From Neovahlkampfia damariscottae (lineage: Eukaryota; Heterolobosea; Selenaionea; Neovahlkampfiida; Neovahlkampfiidae), in the NCBI GenBank assembly GCA_016618085.1, contig JABLTG010000080.1:23616-87615 (forward strand): a DNA stretch of 64,000 bases, read 5' to 3'. The notes below the pieces were generated by a model. It saw nothing but the letters and a program-made list of their open reading frames with translations. It ran no database searches and was not told the DNA's origin. Every line of letters starts with the position of its first letter. Position 1 is the stretch's first letter. This document shows positions 1 through 11,041 of the stretch, in pieces. Position numbers and translations under genes: made by a program.

Positions 1-86
1 GTTCCTAAGTCTGGTGGTGAACAACCAAATTCATAACTGAAATGAAACAAAGCCAATAACAACAATAAAAATAAAAACTTTTTCAT
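1..86 (-). CDS. 5' end of a secreted protein gene (cut by window edge)
   Basis: A reading frame opens at the ATG complementary to 84-86 and runs off the left edge, so only 28 codons are visible. The product starts MKKFLFLLLLLALFHFSY, a lysine pair followed by a strong hydrophobic stretch, which is a typical cleavable signal peptide. A CCAAT/ATTGG pentamer lies at 125-129, about 40 nt upstream, as for most genes here. No family can be assigned from so short a piece. Confidence 0.5.
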   Translation of the reverse strand, partial: MKKFLFLLLLLALFHFSYEFGCSPPDLG

Positions 87-268
87 CAGCAACTTTCTTT
101 TTGAAAAGGAACAACAGTGTTTCAATTGGCTTATTATTTTTTCTTTTTTCTGTATTGTGAAGAGCACTAGCAATGTAAGTAAAAAATACTTTGGAGTTTG
201 GTAAGACTGTTCATAGTTGTGAAATGTTTGCCACAAACTCAGACCATCAAAAATTTATTTTGATTAAT

Positions 269-1213
269 TTATGGACAATTGTACGGTTTAGAATGTCTAC
301 GGTCATGACCTAAATAAGTCAAATGATTAAAAACACTGAGTCTGAATCTCATTTGGTTTGAGCAAGTCGGATCCAATTTACAACAATCACAAACTTTAAA
401 TTCTTTCGTGTTATTTTGAAACCAAATTTCTTGAGGGATATGCTTAAAACCCATTACTTCCAAAGGTAATCCTGTGACTATATCTTTTTGATTCACTACT
501 GTAATTCTATTTTTCATATTTTCTTTTACAAATTCTTGAAATGCATTATTTCCGACTATTCAAGTTAAAACTATTTTGTGTATTACCTCTTGGTGATCCA
601 AAATGAAATATTTCTAAATTCTTGTAATGGAGGAAATGTAAATCAACTGAACATAAATCTGCCAATGCTGCTCCAAGTGAATGTCCTGTTAATAAAATTG
701 GATATGTAGGAAAATATTGTCGTAATTTTCTGACTTGTGCTAAAACTTCATTTCTAACACTTTGATAGTTTTCAAGAAAACCCTATTCAAAAAAATTAAT
801 TTTTTCTTTCCAACTTTATGAATTCTGGACTCAGGAATTTGAGGATGAGCAATGGTTTTACAAATTCTTAAATTATTTATCCAGTTTCTCAAACTCTTTA
901 TTTGAGTTCCTCTAAAAGCAACCAAAACTTGAGAAAAAAAGTGAGTTAAAAGAATTATACTCTTATTTTCAAATATACCAGTGTATCCATATATATTTGT
1001 TTTGTTATTGTAAAATACATGATTAACTTGAACATTTGTTGTGTTGCACCAATAACAATTCCAGAGTTTTAGATAAGGAGCTTCACAATAAGCTGAATAT
1101 GCCAACATTAAATGTTTTTCAATTTTTGAAAAATTGATTTCATTTTGTTTACAACTGACAAAGTTCAGTGGCAACACTAACGTCAACACCAAAAGAAAAA
1201 TGTGATTGGCCAT
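269..1213 (-). CDS. Secreted class 3 (alpha/beta-hydrolase) lipase
   Basis: Predicted triacylglycerol lipase of the fungal-type class 3 family, 293 aa, secreted or vacuolar. Three exons, joined at introns 783-814 (32 nt) and 556-586 (31 nt), give one continuous frame. The N-terminus MANHIFLLVLTLVLPLNFVSC is a signal peptide. The core shows VAFRGT (oxyanion-hole region), the nucleophile elbow GHSLGAALA, then FGSPRVGNNAF, which is only formed after splicing and so supports the second intron. The Asp is in NQKDIVTGLP and the His in FNHLTYLG near the C-terminus, so the Ser-Asp-His triad is complete. The start codon overlaps one CCAAT box (1212-1216) and lies next to another (1205-1209). Substrate (lipid or phospholipid) cannot be told from sequence. 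Confidence 0.9.
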
Positions 1214-1642
1214 TGGTCAACATTTGAAAACGAACAATTTGTCGTTCCAGCAGTACTTGCGAAGTAGTAGAGTTTATGTATTTATACCAAAAATAAGAGT
1301 AAATTTTGAATTTGAAATACAAAAAGAGAATTTAAAGCTTCGGAAATTAAAAGGATAACAAAACTCCTGTTGGTCTTTGAAAATTCTTGTGTCTTCTACT
1401 TTGGCATTTTGGAGTGGTGTATCTTTTTCATGTATCAAAAACAACTCTTTTTACATCAGAAGCATTATCCATTAAAATGATTGGTTAATGGTAAAAAATT
1501 AAATTCCACTTTTTTTTGAAATCGTAGAATTATTTCTCTCAAATTCATTAAAAAGATTCCTGGGGAAATTTAACTCTAACTCAGGAAAAATGATACTCTG
1601 TTTTTAGAAAATCAAAACTTAATTCACCAATTAAAACACAGA
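1214..1642. other. Intergenic stretch with a doubtful small gene
   Basis: No clear gene. On the minus strand an ATG at 1472 sits about 10 nt downstream of a CCAAT pentamer (ATTGG on the plus strand near 1480), the spacing seen for real starts in this window. Its frame meets a TGA after 14 codons but stays otherwise open to 1347. Two 25-32 nt GT-AG introns would remove the stop and leave a peptide of only about 22 residues. It could be a mini-gene or a decayed 5' exon. Confidence 0.25.
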
Positions 1643-2432
1643 ATGAAAGAGAAGAGAACAAATGAAGTTATTGACAAAAAATTGAACCCTGAAACTTGTT
1701 GTATATTGGGCTGTGAGAATCCAGTTACAATAAGGAACTTTAGAAGTCTAAATGCTCATGTTGGTTACTGGAAAATCAAAAATGATTTGCAAAACCATTA
1801 TGATGAAGATCCGGAGAATTCATTCTTAAAGATCTGTGTTGACCATTATAATTTAGATCTAAAACAGTTTCCTAGAGCCAAAAGGAAAAAAAAATACAAA
1901 AGAAAAAAAGTTGCGCAAATGCAACAAACAGTCAAAGAAAACAACCAAAAAAAACCTAAGAAAATGATCAATATACCTAGGAAAGTTATTGATGATAAAT
2001 TCTATTCTATTCTGTATAATCTACTGAATGAACCTTGGTAAAATGAATACTCAAATTCAATCTTATATTTTTTAACATAGTCTGAAGTATCCTTTTGAAC
2101 GATCTATTACACCAACAACTATTTATACTAAATTGCAAAAAGAAGTTTTGTATCTTGAAAACAATAAAGAAAGGTATTCAAATTTTGAAAAAAAAGTATT
2201 TAATTTTATCGACAGATATGAAGTGACATTGCAAATTAACAAATACTCTTTAAAAAGAGTTTTAAAACCATACATGTTTATGAATACATTTCCATTGAAG
2301 CGAAATCAAGTTCAATTCATAACGCATGCAACAACAGAAAATATTTTTTGGAAACAGGATCAAGTGCTGTTCAAAGATGCTATTATTGATGTGAAAATGT
2401 ATTTCTTTCGAGCAAAGACAATCCCTACTTAA
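1643..2432 (+). CDS. Unknown protein with N-terminal C2CH-like zinc motif
   Basis: Two exons around a 43-nt intron (2038-2080) give a 248-aa protein. The first 60 residues carry Cys-Cys-x3-Cys, then about 45 residues later Cys-x2-His, the spacing of a C2CH zinc site such as THAP. The other invariant THAP residues are not evident, so this is only a resemblance. A long Lys/Arg-rich segment follows (residues about 80-115), consistent with nuclear localisation or nucleic-acid binding. The C-terminal half is mixed charged and aromatic with no family I recognise. It is convergent with the Dicer-like gene, whose putative last exon ends at 2461. Confidence 0.7.
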
Positions 2433-2460
2433 TACACTAAACATGTTTTGATTTTAGACG

Positions 2461-5400
2461 TTAGACTTTTCCTTTGCTTAAAAGAGAAACACGAAATTCC
2501 TGATTAAAAAATACATTTCTTTTGTTGACAAAAAAATTTCCTATTTTGGAGACTATTTCAATTTGGAGATTTTTTCTATCAAAAGGAAGAAACATTTCAA
2601 TCCTTTTCTGTTGTTCTGCTATGACCAAAATAATGAGATAATGATCTACTAATTCCATCTTTGTTCAATAATTTCTGGATCTGTCAGTGAAAAATCAGAA
2701 TTTATCATTGTTGTTTCTGGTTCTTTTTTTATTTTTTCAGATCAAATGCATTCAAGATAATTGATTTATCAACAAATTTCGCTAACGAATCTTTGAAATT
2801 TGAAGACAAAAGAATGAATTCTTTCCTTGTCATTGATATTTTCTTTTGCTCCAATATACCAATAGTTCTCAAATATTCTATTATTTTAATCTATTTTTTT
2901 TGAAATTACCAATTCCATTTTTTGCAGCCATGCATTCAGATTCTTTTTTTGTTTTACCCACTCCAAATCCAATGTCAATCCCAAGCACTCTGAAAAAAGT
3001 GGATCAGAAAAAAAAAATCTTACTTAACAAATGCAAGAACTTTACCATTTTCAGTCGCCTTTGTTGTATAAACTGGAAGAATTCCTTCAAATGTGACTTG
3101 GACACATTCTTGCAAACTATCCAATGAGTTTTCTTTTTTTAACACTTACGTATTCTTATCAGGATTTGATGCATTTTGCACAGAATCTAATCTTGGTTCA
3201 ATCAAATATTTATGAATAAAATCACCATAAACATCAAATTCTCTCTGATCATTTTTGCAAGTATGAAGACCACCTTTGTCAATATAAATTGCACCAATCA
3301 ACGCTTCAATACAGTCAGCTGCAACTTTATTTGATCTATATTCACAACGCATATGTTGGAATATGTTTAATTTCTTTGCTGCTCCCAAAAGTGAAACGGA
3401 ATTACCAATGATCTCTTGTCTCATCAATGTTAATGAACCTTCTGATGTATTTGGAAAATTGAGATACAAATAAGATCCAACAACCTATTGATAAAAAATT
3501 AAACAAAAAAGAGTTATTACTGCTTTGACTATCGCATCACCAAGAAATTCAAGTCTTTCATTATCAAATGGATATTTTTCTGTGTTTTTGTATTCCTCAA
3601 AGGTATTAGATGAATTTTTCATGCTTTGATGAGTTAAAGCTTCAAGAACTATAAATCTGAAAATGTCAAAATGAAATCCAGTTACTTATTTTTAAACTCA
3701 AATCCTAATATCTTTTCTAATTTTAGAATATTTGATTTGTCAGCTTTGTTCACTATTTTTTGGTAAGTTAATAAAGTCAATTTACTTTCTATTTCTTTTT
3801 CAATTGGAATTTCATAAGATTGATGTGGTTTGTTTGACATTGTTTTTACCAATTTACTCGGTTTGAACAAAAGAAATTTTTTTGTGAATTCATGTGCAAC
3901 ATTTAAATTTTGATCTAAAAAAATGGCTCCAATCAATGATTCTAATAAATCAGCTGATAGTTTCATTGAGTTTGGAAGTAAAAGGTTTCTTTGTGAATTC
4001 GAACAAAGAACATAATCTGTTAATTTTAATGCACGTGCAACTCTTTGTAAATTTGAATTTTGAACAATTAATACTCGAAATTTTGACAAAATTGATTCAG
4101 TAGCATCTGTAAAATTTTCAAAAACAAAATGACTTGCAAAATATTCCAACAATGAATCACCTAAATATTCCAATGTTTGATTATCAGTTGAAACTGCTTG
4201 AAGCTCATTGGAAAATGTTGAATGTGTCAAAGCTTGTCTAATTGTCAATTTATTTTGAAATGAAACTCCAATAATAGTTTCCAATTGATTAATCAATTTA
4301 TAATGTTCTGTTGCTTCTTTAATATGTATCAAAATGTGTCCAACTGATTTTGACCAAGTGATAACATTCAAATCAAAATTTGTAAATTGACAAAATTGAG
4401 GGAGGAGTAATACACCAACATATCTTCTGAGTTGTCGATCCAATTGAAATAATTCAACTTTAAGAATTGGTGGACTTTTTTCAGGTTCTTCTTTGAATTG
4501 ATTATAATATTCTTGAATATGATAATGGACTGATGAAATACCAAGTTTTGACCATTTTTTAATTTGAATTTTGATATCAGGAAACATACATTTTAACAAT
4601 GGTTGATTGTCATCAATTTTCATCTCTTCATTTTGAGTTATTTTTTGTTTAAAATAGCTTGTAATTGGAGTTTCTTCAATTGTTAATTTTGGATCATTCA
4701 AAAAATCAACATATTCTGAAGTCTTAATTTTTTTTTTTTTTACCAATAAGATAAATAGAATCTGAGTAAGACATTTTGATGAATAAATTTTCCAATTTTG
4801 ACGAAATATTTTCAGCAATTTTAAGTGCATTTAAAAATCTTTCATCTGTAACTTCTTTGACGTCAATGTAGTTTTTACCAAATTTTAAGAATATTTGACG
4901 TAGTTTTTTGCATGTTAAATCATTTTTTTTTAGTTCTTTTTGAATGAACTGCAAAATATTATCAAAACTGTGGAAATATTCATCAACAACTAAATAATCT
5001 AATAGTTCTTTGTGAGTCCATAACTCAAAAATTGAGGTATTTTTAACAACTTCTTTTTGTAATATTACTTCATTATTTTCAGATTTTTTTTTATCTTTTC
5101 TTCTTATAAACTTTGGAACAGCAATAACATCCTATTGAAAAATAAAAAAAAAATGAAAAAAAGGAAACATTCAGCTGTTGGAAATCAATATTCAAATCTA
5201 ACTTTGTTTCAATAATATTTCCAATATTGGTGACTAAAAGTTCGTGCATTTTATAAAATGAAGAAAATTCTTCTTTAGTCAAATTGACTTTACATTTTGG
5301 TTCTGCAGAAAAAAATGTTTCATGACCTTTTCTGGAAAAAATTGATTTTGGAATATCTAATTTGTTTGTAGAGATAAGCATAAATGTGCTAAATTCATAA

Positions 5401-5530
5401 TCTTTGAATTCTTTTTTTGAATTCACCACATTTTGCTTTTTAAATAAATTTAGTAATTGTGGAAATAAACCTTCAGAGAGTTATCTAAAGAAATTTCATA
5501 AACAAAAAATTCTTTCTTTGTTTTCGCCAT
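2461..5530 (-). CDS. Dicer-like endoribonuclease without a helicase
   Basis: Cuts double-stranded RNA into small RNAs for RNA interference. About 893 aa in 11 exons (introns 5436-5470, 5132-5168, 4716-4743, 3657-3685, 3485-3520, 3117-3149, 2990-3023, 2878-2909; the last two, 2681-2773 and 2619-2649, are less sure; without them the protein stops at 2729). Order: a platform/PAZ-like N-terminal half, RNase IIIa with QTLEYLGDSLLEYF and ADLLESLIGAIFLD, RNase IIIb with NERLEFLGDAIV (formed by splicing) and DCIEALIGAIYID, then a dsRNA-binding domain (TLQECVQVTFEGILPVY ... VGKTKKESECMAAKNG). Both catalytic centres keep their acidic residues. There is no DEAD/helicase region, as in Giardia-type Dicers. 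The first exon is 20 codons. Confidence 0.88.
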
Positions 5531-5589
5531 CTTGTCGACCTACAGAAAAAAACAGTTATGTTTTGATTGGACACCAAATACAGATTTTT

Positions 5590-6111
5590 TTAAAAGAAAT
5601 TTTCTTTATTTTTCATTGTAAATTGTGATTTTATATTATCTAAAATTTGAATTTGATTTCCAAATTTCAAACTTTTGTTTTGAATTGATGATATCAAGTG
5701 TTCTCTTTTTTTTTGAATTTGCACTTTTTGTTGTTGATAACTTTCATCTTCATTTAGATCAATTTGTTTTAAATTTAATGGATTTACACCCATTTTTTGA
5801 AGATTTTGAAAGTAAATATCCTTTTGGTGCTCAACCAAAGCCAATTTAGCTGATAATTCTTTAATTTTGATTTCATTTTCTTTTGTCAGTTCTTCAATGT
5901 ACATTTGATGTTCAAATTCTAAATCTTTCAATTCTTCTTCTTTCTTTTTTATTTCAAGTTCTTTTGTTACAAGTGATTCTTTTAATATATTATTTTCCAA
6001 CAAAATCTGTTGATGTTGTTCGTCTGTGTCATCTTTTTTCTTTGATTTGATGTTTTTTGTTTTTGTGTGATTGCTCTTTATCTTTTTTGTGGTTGTTTGT
6101 GCACTGTTCAT
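5590..6111 (-). CDS. Small coiled-coil protein, unknown function
   Basis: Single-exon frame; I chose the ATG at 6111 (173 aa) because a CCAAT box lies about 50 nt upstream and the longer frame adds no recognisable sequence. The N-terminal 40 residues are Lys/Thr-rich. The middle is a long heptad-like stretch rich in Leu, Lys and Glu, and the C-terminus includes a second short helix. It is divergent from FCF1, with about 80 nt between the two starts, so they may share a promoter. No family recognised; coiled-coil proteins of this kind are often structural or cytoskeletal. Confidence 0.7.
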   Translation of the reverse strand: MNSAQTTTKKIKSNHTKTKNIKSKKKDDTDEQHQQILLENNILKESLVTKELEIKKKEEELKDLEFEHQMYIEELTKENEIKIKELSAKLALVEHQKDIYFQNLQKMGVNPLNLKQIDLNEDESYQQQKVQIQKKREHLISSIQNKSLKFGNQIQILDNIKSQFTMKNKENFF

Positions 6112-6194
6112 CAAAATCCCGCCAAAATTATTGTAACAAATCAAATCGATTCTTTGTTTTAACCAATCATCAACAAATTTAAGTCAAATTTAAA

Positions 6195-6890
6195 ATGGTA
6201 AGCAAACATCAACAAAATTAATCTCTTCTCAGGTCAAAACAAAAAAGAAAAAAAATGTTTTTGATAAACATAAAAAAATCATATCTGTCAAAAAAATGTG
6301 AGAAAAAAAAAAAAGTTAACAAAAAAAAAGAGAAAAACAAAAAGAATGGAATTTACCAAAAAATTTGAAAAAAAAAGAAGAAATGAAACCTATTGTTACA
6401 AGAAAAGAAGAATTAACATCAGGAATGTTTTTCAGTTACAACACTGCATTGGTACCTCCTTACAGAGTAAAACAAAAAGAAAACAAAAATTAAATTTGAA
6501 TAGGTTTTGCTTGATACAAATTTTATCAATTTTGCAATTCAAAATAAATTAGATATCATTCAAAAAGCAATGGATTGTTTATATGCAAAAGTTGTCATTT
6601 GCATACCTGACTGTGTTATTGGTGAATTAGAAAAACTTGGTGAAAAATTTAGAGTTGCTTTAAGAGCAGCAAAAGATCCAAGATTTGAAAGATTAAAATG
6701 TCTTCATAAAGGAATTTATGCTGATGATTGTTTATGTAATCGAGTTGAATCCAATCCTGTATATATTGTTGCAACTGCAGATAAAGATTTGAAAAGAAGA
6801 ATTAGAAAAATTCCAGGAGTACCTATCATGTACATTAAAGGTCATAAATTCACAATTGAAAGATTACCTGAAGTAGAAGGTATGGGTTAA
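6195..6890 (+). CDS. FCF1: FCF1/UTP24, PIN-domain rRNA processing nuclease
   Basis: Essential nucleolar endonuclease of the small-subunit processome, which cleaves pre-18S rRNA. Four exons (introns 6198-6232, 6298-6330, 6467-6503) give 196 aa, close to the usual 198. Exon 1 is only the ATG. A Lys-rich N-terminus leads to [20 protein letters not shown], joined across intron 3, then the PIN domain with acidic residues in [21 protein letters not shown] and [12 protein letters not shown]. The end, [14 protein letters not shown], is highly conserved. All four PIN acidic positions appear intact. Its stop is 13 nt from the stop of the convergent peptidase gene. Confidence 0.96.
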
Positions 6891-6903
6891 GAACAATAAA
6901 ATT

Positions 6904-9422
6904 TTATATTTTTTTATTGATTGTTGTAACGATTACCTTGGCGACTGTTGTCCATTTTGGTAATACATCAAAAATTTTAGTTGATTTAATATCAAAATTT
7001 GAAGATAAAAACATTGAATTTACTTCAAAATGTATCAATTTTTCCTCTTCACTACAATTTGATTTTTGTTCAATTTTCAAATTGAAAGTCTTTCCGTTTT
7101 CGAAATTGTGAAATCCATTTGCTTGTCTAATGGTATATATATAATTTGTTCCATTAAATTTCTCATAAATATTTTCATCCAATGACCATTTTACAATTTG
7201 ACATTTTGTATTGAAATTTATTACTTTGATAATATTATGTTTATTTGATTCAATTTTGATCAATTTTTCATTACCTTTGATTTCATAATCAATCAATGGA
7301 ATAATCGAATGAACAATTTCTCCTTTTGAATAAACTTTACTATATTGTAAAATTGAATCATCTTTCATTGTGCTATAAATTGATGCTTTATGAAGATCTA
7401 AATCAGGAGGTCCCAAAGTTGGAATGAAAAACAAATTTCTTTTTTCAATTCTATCAGGTTTTTTCATTTCTGAAATGATTGATAAATCAACAGAATCAGT
7501 GGAAATCATGGCAAAATATGAATCTTTTGGTTGGATGATTTCTTTGGTTTTATTAATATCACCGTATTCAATTAAGTGTTCAATAATTATTCTCTTTGGT
7601 GTTTTTTCTGCATAAGGGAATAAAAATAAAGTTGAAATTAAAAAAATTAATGACATGATGAAGTTATACATCATAAAATTTTTTGTAATTTTTTTGTTTT
7701 TTAATAAAAATGGAATGATAAAAATAGCAAAGCCTGTAATGTAAAAAGAAACTATTGAACCAAATACAAATTCACCAAATTTTGTAAATGCTCTTCCGAT
7801 AATGGCATATCCAAATTCCATTGTTGTATATTCAAATTCCAAAAGGTAAATTGAAGGAATGAAAAATATCAAATAAAACCAAAAGATGTTCAATTTTTTT
7901 AAAATGATTAAAGAAGATAATGAGGCAATAAACAATAAACATATCATTGAAAATCCTTTTTGGAAGTAAATTCCAATTAATAACATCTTCAACCAAAATG
8001 CTAAATTTGAAATATAAATGTCTTCCACGTTTTCATTTGAGTTGTGAAACAAATAAAATGGTAAACAAACTCCAAATATTGAAGGGAATAGATACATCAA
8101 AGTTCCAAATTTGGATCCATTTGTGTACCAAACCATTGAGTTTTTGAAAAGAAAAGTCACAATAAATGCAAAGATATTTACGAACAAAAGACCTGATCCT
8201 AATGAAACTAAATGAAGAAATGAAACTTTGAAATATGTTCTTAATCCCATTTTGTATAAATTTTGAAGAAAAATAATCATACCAATTCCAAGGATTGAAT
8301 AAAAAACCAATTTGATTTCTTCAAAGTTATAAACGAATAATTTATAACTAAGAAAGTCAAAATAAAAAGCAGATGAAATTGCATCTTGTGAATTTTTTGT
8401 ATTTTTGTCTTGATAATTTTCATCCAATCCAATCATATGATTAACAAATAGTTCTGTACTTTGACCCATATGTTGAACTGAATTTACATCAAGAGAATCT
8501 GAATCATCAACTGATGTGTGATAAATTTGTCCATTTTCATAAAAAGCAGTGTCAATTCCAATTGATCCTATACCTGAGAAACTCTTGTAATCAGTATCAG
8601 CAGGAATAAAACCACTTTGAAATATATCTTGAAGAATTGAATTTCCTTTGAAATTTAAAACTGATTTTGAGTATTGTTTCATTATCCAAGCATTCTCTGC
8701 TTGAAATAATAAATTTCTTCCTTTTCCACCACATGCTTCTAAATTAATAAATGCTTTACACTTTTTAGCAAGAGGATGATGATCCACAAAGCCTTTGGAA
8801 CCTAATAAACCATATTCTAAAATTTGTGTGAAATAAATTTTTTTTTGTTACCTTCAGCAGTCGCAAACAAAAAAATTAATGGATGTTTTAAAGTGACATT
8901 TGAGTCTGGTAAATTTTCTAAATAATCCAACATGATGGATGTTGGAAGTCCATCATCATAAAAACCTGGTGATGTTAAAGCAGAATCAAAATGAGATGCG
9001 ACTAAAAATATTTCATCCTTGTATTTTTGATTTTTAGGTTCTATATGTATCAATATATTTGTAATGTTTGTATAAACAAAAGGAGAGTTTTCAATATAAG
9101 GTAAATCCCAATGATAATCACCTGAAACAAGTTGTGTTTCAATTTTTACTTTTCCTAATTTTTGCAATTTTGGTTTAATTTTATGTAATTCTTTCAAAAT
9201 CCATTCATTTGTTTGTTTTTCTTGAGTTGAACCAAGAATTCTATTGCCTATTGTGTCCGATAAAAATTTTGCTCTTTCAATTGTTTTGTTCAAGTTGAAT
9301 TTTGAGTGTTCAGAGTTGTATATTTTTGGTTCAAGTTTGTATTTGACAAATATCGATATAGATACCATATAAATGACAAAGAAAATCCAGAACCAACTTG
9401 AGGAGTCGCCACTGTTTGACAT
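6904..9422 (-). CDS. ERMP1: ERMP1-like ER membrane M28 metallopeptidase
   Basis: Zinc aminopeptidase of the Fxna/ERMP1 type, 827 aa, expected in the ER membrane. Two exons; the 35-nt intron 8817-8851 falls in the active site, and splicing restores ATAEEYGLLGSKGF. I see one N-terminal membrane segment, then the lumenal peptidase with zinc ligands in VASHFDS, YDDG, the Glu pair of TAEE, the Asp of DTDY and the His of YHTSVDD, so both metals can bind. About eight or nine membrane segments follow, then a C-terminal lumenal domain. The ATG at 9422 is preferred over 9458 because the CCAAT box at about 9450 would otherwise lie inside the coding region. Confidence 0.93.
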
Positions 9423-9708
9423 TTTGAAAATAAACTCCGATCGGATGAATTTGTCCAATAAAATTTATTAAAAAAGGTATAATGCTTAGAAACGAATGGA
9501 ATTTGAGTTTGAAATACAATTTTATTAATTTCCATTTCTGTTTTTTTACTTTGTTTCAAAACTTCCATAATCGGTCAAGAACTATAAAAAATGATTGGAC
9601 GGTTTTTCTTCCAACTGCAAATTTGATATATTATTATTTTATCAATGGGACAGTTTGAACATTTTTTTTTAAACGTTCGGAATTGCAACGGTTTCATTGG
9701 TCGAAACA

Positions 9709-10947
9709 ATGTTGAAGAAATACAAGTCCTGTCTGTCTTGTTCTCAGAAGCACATAAAATGTACAGGAGGTGATCCTTGCGAGAACTGTGCAAAAAAAGG
9801 AATAAAATGTCAGTACATTCAAAAAATTGTCCAAACTGAAGTAATACTCAAACAACCAAACTTAAACGAACTGCACTTGAACCACTACTTTCAAAAATTC
9901 TTAGTGAAACATATGATAAGACAACAAACACAACCAGAAGCATTCAAAAAATACAACATGGTCAATCCAATCATAAATTTGAAACATCAACAAGACAAAG
10001 TACCTCTTCCAAAATTAATGTTTATGTATTGTGCTGTAGCTTTGGAGTAAATAAAAAATAGATTTTAACACTTCAACAGAACACAAAATGAGGGAAATTT
10101 GAGGTTGTCAAGAGAATTTCTTTTTAAAGCAAAAGGTTGCGTACCAAGTTATGCAAAAAAATTGTAACCTAATTTTTCATCATTTTTAACTTAAATAGAG
10201 ATGAATTATTCCTTCCTTCTTTATTAATGTATGCAGGACAAAGTTTTTTATTCACTGATTATGAATCTTGCTTTCAAATTTTAGAAATGTGTAAATTACA
10301 TTATCCAGCTCCAATTGATATGGTGAAAATTGTAGTTTTGGAATTTTATGTTTCTTATTTATTGAATCGAGTAAAAAAAACAAATTCTTTAACCTTTTTT
10401 TTTTTGATTAGGAGAAAATTTGTATGATGTGTCATCAACAAATCCTTTGTCTTCTAAAATGCTTACCAGATGATTTGAAGAAAGTCATTGCTCCTATGAC
10501 AATAACATTAGATTATTGTATTGCTATCACAACTCAAAATCATGATGGAATCAATTTTGATAGGTCTTTAACTTTTAATGAAGTAATTTCTTGAATTATC
10601 ACTAAAATTTGTGTTAGAATGATAAACCGAGTAAAAAGTTACTATCTCTCATTGAAATTTCATTATTTGCGAGATTAACTTCCACAGTCAATCCAAAATA
10701 TTCAAATGAATTGATCAAGTTTGCTGGTGAATTAGTTAGAAAGAACTCATCTTTACTTGAGGAATTTGGATTTCAAACTGTACTTATTTTAAAGAATTTA
10801 ATTGAAACATCATTGGTTTGTGATTCAAAGGTTATTTATTTAGAGTTAATGGGATTACTTTTGAAATTATCCAATAGATTTCCTTTGGCGTCCAATATTT
10901 ATTCAAGTTTCTTTGAAACAGAACTTGTTTTAACAAACCAATTTTGA
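9709..10947 (+). CDS. Zn(II)2Cys6 binuclear-cluster transcription factor
   Basis: Fungal-type DNA-binding regulator, 364 aa in five exons (introns 10047-10079, 10164-10198, 10371-10411, 10583-10617). Near the N-terminus CLSCSQKHIKC and CENCAKKGIKC give C-x2-C-x6-C-x5-C-x2-C-x6-C, the exact zinc-cluster spacing. The rest is helical and hydrophobic, like the middle-homology regulatory region of this family, ending NIYSSFFETELVLTNQF. The family is best known from fungi but also occurs in amoebae. The start follows ATTGG at 9696-9700 by 8 nt. It is convergent with the GPCR-RGS gene. Confidence 0.92.
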
Positions 10948-11041
10948 AATTGAATATAACATTATTTTAACCGAATTTTTGTCAAATAATTTAAAAAGAA
11001 GTCAAAATAAAACATGACTCTTGGTCGTTAAAAAATTTTAA

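Noticed and set aside
1643-2432. Firm assignment as a THAP-domain protein
   Set aside because: Only the C2CH spacing fits; the invariant Trp, Phe and Pro positions of THAP are not evident, so the gene is left unnamed.
6904-8787. The large peptidase exon as a separate gene starting at the ATG near 8787
   Set aside because: It would lack half of the M28 active site; splicing at 8817-8851 rebuilds TAEEYGLLGS exactly.
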